From positions 1-9,117 of the forward strand of contig CAAGJV010000234.1 of assembly GCA_900770205.1 (NCBI GenBank): a stretch of 9,117 nucleotides of DNA. Reading direction: 5' to 3'. The DNA is from Desulfovibrionaceae bacterium (GTDB lineage: Bacteria > Desulfobacterota > Desulfovibrionia > Desulfovibrionales > Desulfovibrionaceae). Made by a program: the position numbers and the translations under genes. Positions 7,247-9,117 of this stretch are shown here, piece by piece (positions within the stretch are counted from its first letter, which is position 1; every line of letters begins with the position of its first letter). The notes beneath the pieces were generated by a model. It was not told where the DNA came from. It worked only from the letters and a program-made list of their open reading frames with translations, and searched no databases.

Positions 7247-8032
7247 TCAGAAATACAAATCCGGCACTCTGTCTTGAAAAACAGGAATTTCCGCCCGCGC
7301 ATGGCGGACAAGGGCGACATCTATTTCCGCGCTGATTATCTCCTCTCCTTCGCCAGCCCGGCAAAGAATAGTCCCATCTGGAGCAATAATCATCGAATTT
7401 CCGGCAAAGACTTCCTTCCCTGTTGTTCCGCACCGGTTGCATGCCACAACAAACATCTGGTTTTCTATGGCCCTGGCCCTCAGCAGTGTTTCCCAATGCT
7501 CTTTTCTCACCAGCGGCCATTCGGCGCTGACAAAAAGCACCTCCACGCCATGAACGGCAAGCATGCGGATAAACTCGCAGAAGCGGATATCGTAGCATAT
7601 AGCCAGGGAACAGCGCATCCCGCAAAAATCGAACAGGGCCGTCTGTTTTCCGGGAGAAAGATACCGGTGTTCATTCATGAGGCGGAAAAGATGTATCTTA
7701 TCGTAGCCGGCCATATATCTGCCGGTGCTGTCTATAAACTGGGCACGGTTATACACAGCTCCTTCATAGTCCGAAAGAACGGATCCTCCGATAAAGGCAG
7801 CATGGAAGGAAGAGGCCAGAGAACTGAGGAAATCCGCATCCTTTCTGCCCATGGGAGAGGCCAGAGCAGAGGCATGGGAAAGAGCATATCCTGTCGACCA
7901 CAGCTCCGGCAGAACAAGTGCCTGGGGAGCGTAAGGAAGAGCCATGGCCCGCTCTGTGGCCAGATGCACCTTTTCCCAGTTGCCTCGCCTGTCTCCGTAT
8001 GCGACATCCATCTGTATCACACCGATTCTCAT
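7247..8032 (-). CDS. Nitrilase-superfamily C-N hydrolase (omega-amidase-like)
   Basis: This is a cytoplasmic amidase of the nitrilase superfamily, 261 residues from the chosen start, close to E. coli YafV (256). The catalytic Glu-Lys-Cys triad is visible: Glu43 in LVLPELWSTGY, Lys112 in GYDKIHLF and Cys146 in LAICYDIRF. Downstream family motifs are AEWPLVRKEHWETLLRARA (170-188), ENQMFVVACNRCG (190-202) and GNSMIIAPDG (211-220). This pattern is nearest the YafV/Nit2/MtnU group, which hydrolyses omega-amides such as alpha-ketoglutaramate from transamination salvage; the exact substrate is inferred only. The frame extends to 8137, but the start is taken at ATG 8032, where the conserved MRIGVIQMD begins and GGAGGGG lies eight bases upstream. 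The gene is monocistronic, convergent with the NSS gene and divergent from the attenuator-ubiX unit. Confidence 0.93.
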   Translation of the reverse strand: MRIGVIQMDVAYGDRRGNWEKVHLATERAMALPYAPQALVLPELWSTGYALSHASALASPMGRKDADFLSSLASSFHAAFIGGSVLSDYEGAVYNRAQFIDSTGRYMAGYDKIHLFRLMNEHRYLSPGKQTALFDFCGMRCSLAICYDIRFCEFIRMLAVHGVEVLFVSAEWPLVRKEHWETLLRARAIENQMFVVACNRCGTTGKEVFAGNSMIIAPDGTILCRAGEGEEIISAEIDVALVRHARAEIPVFQDRVPDLYF

Positions 8033-8080
8033 GGCCCTATCCCCTCCGATTTCTTTGCTCCTTTCCTCGAGCTTTTTTAA

Positions 8081-8109
8081 ATTTTGTAAAAAACAATTCT
8101 TAAAATCAA
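8081..8109 (-). promoter_or_regulatory. Candidate promoter of the amidase gene
   Basis: On the minus strand TTGATT (8109-8104) and CAAAAT (8086-8081) are separated by 17 bp in an AT-rich stretch. Each matches four of six consensus bases. Transcription would start near 8074, about 42 bases before the ATG at 8032. It is moderate at best, and stands back to back with the much stronger plus-strand promoter at 8131-8159. Confidence 0.3.
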
Positions 8110-8130
8110 GAAAAATCACACTGATAAGCA

Positions 8131-8159
8131 TTGACACCGTTTTTATGAAATCCTATCAT
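8131..8159 (+). promoter_or_regulatory. Strong sigma-70 promoter of the leader-ubiX unit
   Basis: A perfect -35 TTGACA (8131-8136) and a -10 TATCAT (8154-8159, five of six) are separated by exactly 17 bp. This is the best promoter match in the window. The predicted transcription start is about 8165-8167, which coincides with the ATG of the leader ORF at 8166. It reads through the attenuator towards ubiX. Confidence 0.85.
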
Positions 8160-8165
8160 TTTTCC

Positions 8166-8222
8166 ATGAATACCACGATGCGCCATACCTTTTCCTTCTT
8201 CTGGTGGCCGGCTTTTCTCTAA
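8166..8222 (+). CDS. Trp/Phe-rich attenuator leader peptide (18 aa)
   Basis: The ORF encodes MNTTMRHTFSFFWWPAFL followed by TAA at 8220-8222. Tandem Trp codons sit at residues 13-14 (8202-8207), with Phe at residues 9, 11, 12 and 17. This composition and size are those of trp/phe-type attenuation leader peptides (E. coli TrpL has 14 residues and tandem Trp). The stop lies inside the loop/3' arm of a hairpin whose 5' arm directly follows the Trp codons, and a terminator follows 30 bases later. No Shine-Dalgarno sequence precedes either ATG (8166, or 8178 for a 14-residue version). The predicted transcript starts at or beside the first ATG, so leaderless translation is possible. The peptide is expected to sense charged tRNA, not to function after release. 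Identification rests on sequence and geometry, without homology. Confidence 0.75.
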   Translation: MNTTMRHTFSFFWWPAFL

Positions 8223-8262
8223 GCCGTGTTTGTGGTGTTACTTTTTTCATCGAAATCACGGC
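8209..8262 (+). promoter_or_regulatory. Attenuator: protector hairpin and competing antiterminator
   Basis: Hairpin 1:2 is CGGCTT (8209-8214) with AAGCCG (8221-8226), loop TTCTCT. It starts two bases after the Trp codons and includes the leader stop. Antiterminator 2:3 is GCCGTG (8223-8228) with CACGGC (8257-8262), which uses the 3' arm of the first hairpin and the 5' arm of the terminator. The pairings exclude one another. A ribosome stalled on the Trp codons would cover 8209-8214 and free 8223-8228 to pair with 8257-8262, blocking the terminator. A ribosome reaching the stop would cover region 2 and allow termination. A further pairing of AATACCAC (8169-8176) with GTGGTGTT (8232-8239) is possible, with one G-U pair. 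Confidence 0.72.
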
Positions 8263-8287
8263 GGATTCCCGGCGTGATTTTTCTTTT
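8253..8287 (+). terminator. Attenuator terminator upstream of ubiX
   Basis: AAATCACG (8253-8260) pairs perfectly with CGTGATTT (8273-8280). After one G-G mismatch, CGG (8262-8264) pairs with CCG (8269-8271) around the loop ATTC. The T-run TTTTTCTTTT (8278-8287) overlaps and follows the 3' arm. It lies between the promoter at 8131 and ubiX at 8432, where a constitutive terminator would be pointless, which supports a regulatory role. Confidence 0.8.
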
Positions 8288-8321
8288 CTAAGGGAGATGA
8301 AGCCGGGGCCATGGAGGTTCC

Positions 8322-8435
8322 ATGTTTCTTCGTCCTGCGCTGAACGATTCCTTTCTCTCTCCTTCCTTTTCGCCTTCTTTTCCCCTGTGCCTGTGCTGTA
8401 TCCCTGCCCTGTTTTTCCTGGAGGCACGGGTATGA
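8322..8435 (+). CDS. Possible 37-aa small ORF overlapping the ubiX start
   Basis: The ORF starts at ATG 8322 with GGAGG (8313-8317) four bases upstream and ends in a TGA (8433-8435) that overlaps the ubiX ATG (8432) as ATGA. The predicted peptide has a hydrophobic, Cys-containing C-terminal half (PLCLCCIPALFFL). Its ribosome site and start lie in a 6-bp hairpin, CATGGA/TCCATG (8310-8324), with a three-base loop. The ATGA overlap suggests translational coupling, but ubiX has its own good ribosome site, no homology is recognised, and the codons fall in a pyrimidine-rich tract. It may be chance. Confidence 0.25.
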   Translation: MFLRPALNDSFLSPSFSPSFPLCLCCIPALFFLEARV

Positions 8436-9001
8436 AGAGGATCATTGTAGGAATTTCCGGGGCAGACGGCGTTTGCCTGGGAAGCCATCTTCTGAAAACG
8501 CTGTATGCCATGCCTGATGTGGAAACTCATCTTGTGATGACATCCTCCGCCGAACGCAATTTTCTGCTTGAAGGCACAGAAACGCCGGATGAGGTCAAGC
8601 GACTCGCCGATGTCTGCCACAATCCCGACAATATGGCCGCATCCATTGCCAGCGGCTCCTTTCGCACCGATGGAATGATCATTGCCCCCTGCAGCATGAA
8701 AACTCTGGCCCACATTGTTTCCGGCTGTGCAGACAACCTTCTGCTTCGTGCGGCAGATGTATGCCTGAAAGAAGGAAGAAAAGTCGTTCTCATTCCCAGG
8801 GAAATGCCCCTTTCCCGCATCCACCTGCGCAACCTTCTTTCCGCTTCTGAAGCAGGCTGCCATATTGTTCCCCCAGTGCTGACCTTCTACAACCACCCTG
8901 CCACCGTGGAAGATCATATCAACCATATCATCGGCAAGTCGCTCATGCTTCTGGGAATAGAGCCTCCCTTCTTCCGTGCATGGCAGGGAGAGGAAGCATG
9001 A
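8432..9001 (+). CDS. ubiX: UbiX/Pad1-family flavin prenyltransferase
   Basis: This enzyme is predicted to join a dimethylallyl group to FMN, making the prenyl-FMN cofactor of UbiD-type decarboxylases. It has 189 residues, the same as E. coli UbiX. Family motifs are VETHLVMTSSAERNFLLE (residues 30-47), SGSFRTDGMIIAPCSMKTLA (74-93), NLLLRAADVCLKEGRK (102-117), the catalytic-loop IPREMPLS (121-128) with Glu124, and TFYNHP (151-156) with Tyr153. The pattern is closest to the Pad1/LpdB group that serves phenolic-acid decarboxylases. The N-terminal flavin loop reads GISGADG, with Asp12 where the family usually has Ser (GASG) or Thr (GATG). GGAGG (8420-8424) lies seven bases before the ATG. The frame is open upstream to 8204, but the 45-residue extension from an earlier ATG looks non-coding. 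The gene lies downstream of a Trp/Phe-type attenuator and overlaps the next gene by ATGA. No ubiD is in the window. Confidence 0.94.
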   Translation: MKRIIVGISGADGVCLGSHLLKTLYAMPDVETHLVMTSSAERNFLLEGTETPDEVKRLADVCHNPDNMAASIASGSFRTDGMIIAPCSMKTLAHIVSGCADNLLLRAADVCLKEGRKVVLIPREMPLSRIHLRNLLSASEAGCHIVPPVLTFYNHPATVEDHINHIIGKSLMLLGIEPPFFRAWQGEEA

Positions 9002-9117
9002 AGACCTTCGGCCCCGTTTACGCAGGAAAAGCCCCTCACGCTGTTTGCGCCTTCGGTGCTCTTGCCGGAAATGATCTTATCGCATCCGTCAGCGGAGGCA
9101 CAGCTCCCCATATAGGA
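8998..9117 (+). CDS. Partial ORF, probable LpdD-like prenyl-flavin chaperone (3' end cut)
   Basis: The ATG overlaps the ubiX TGA (ATGA, 8998-9001), and GGGAG (8986-8990) lies seven bases upstream. Forty codons are visible before the window ends. The fragment contains ASVSGGTAPHIG at its C-terminal end. From memory this Gly-Gly-Thr-x-Pro-His-Ile-Gly motif occurs in the small LpdD-like proteins found with lpdB/ubiX and ubiD-type decarboxylase genes. Position immediately after a Pad1/LpdB-like ubiX supports that reading. The fragment is too short to exclude another family. Tight overlap makes cotranscription and coupled translation with ubiX almost certain. Confidence 0.6.
   Translation, partial: MKTFGPVYAGKAPHAVCAFGALAGNDLIASVSGGTAPHIG

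Noticed and set aside
6627..7625. 332-codon minus-strand open frame across the NSS gene and its terminator
   Set aside because: It runs antisense through the NSS coding region and the shared terminator, with no recognisable domain.
8033..8137. Longer N-terminus for the amidase (start at 8137)
   Set aside because: The additional 35 residues come from an AT-rich promoter-like region, and the strong ribosome site and conserved MRIGVIQMD start point to 8032.
8204..8431. Extended UbiX frame reaching back to 8204
   Set aside because: It would overlap the attenuator terminator and the pyrimidine tract. The 189-residue form from 8432 matches the family length and has a good ribosome site.
1..9117. 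CRISPR arrays, tRNA/rRNA genes, insertion sequences, attachment sites
   Set aside because: No direct-repeat arrays, cloverleaf or rRNA segments, transposase motifs or terminal repeats were seen on either strand.

Overview
The window is about 9.1 kb of compact, roughly 50-55% GC bacterial DNA. It carries seven full-length or near full-length protein genes, one gene cut by the right edge, and a short leader-peptide gene. The layout, the near-perfect register of the first gene with the Desulfovibrio gigas rubredoxin:oxygen oxidoreductase, and the partnership of that enzyme with cytochrome bd suggest an anaerobic member of the Desulfovibrionaceae (Desulfovibrio/Bilophila-like). The genus cannot be fixed from the sequence.

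Left third (1-3690, + strand): an oxygen-defence block. A flavodiiron oxygen reductase (roo, missing about 12 N-terminal codons) is followed 114 bp later by cydA and cydB, the two core subunits of cytochrome bd quinol oxidase. A cytoplasmic and a membrane O2 reductase are therefore side by side. A 12-bp GC-rich hairpin lies between roo and cydA, and a strong intrinsic terminator closes cydB. The convergent cydB/putP gap (3691-3870) holds two more stem-loops.

Middle (3871-8032): sodium-coupled uptake and nitrogen metabolism. A PutP-type Na+/proline symporter on the minus strand is divergent from an NSS-family (LeuT/MhsT/TnaT-like) Na+-dependent amino-acid transporter on the plus strand. The 365-bp region between them is AT-rich and contains a small upstream ORF on the putP side. 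The NSS gene converges on a minus-strand nitrilase-superfamily amidase, and the two share a 14-bp bidirectional terminator.

Right end (8033-9117, + strand): the most notable part. A near-consensus sigma-70 promoter is followed at once by an 18-codon ORF, MNTTMRHTFSFFWWPAFL, with tandem Trp codons and four Phe codons. Three mutually exclusive RNA pairings follow it: a hairpin over the end of the ORF, an antiterminator and an intrinsic terminator. This is the geometry of a trp/phe-type ribosome-mediated attenuator. The first gene after it is not a tryptophan gene. It is a UbiX/Pad1-type flavin prenyltransferase, overlapping by ATGA with a partial ORF that resembles the LpdD-like prenyl-flavin chaperone. 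A prenyl-FMN operon under aromatic amino-acid attenuation is an unexpected combination. The UbiX-like protein also has Asp where the flavin-loop motif normally has Ser or Thr.
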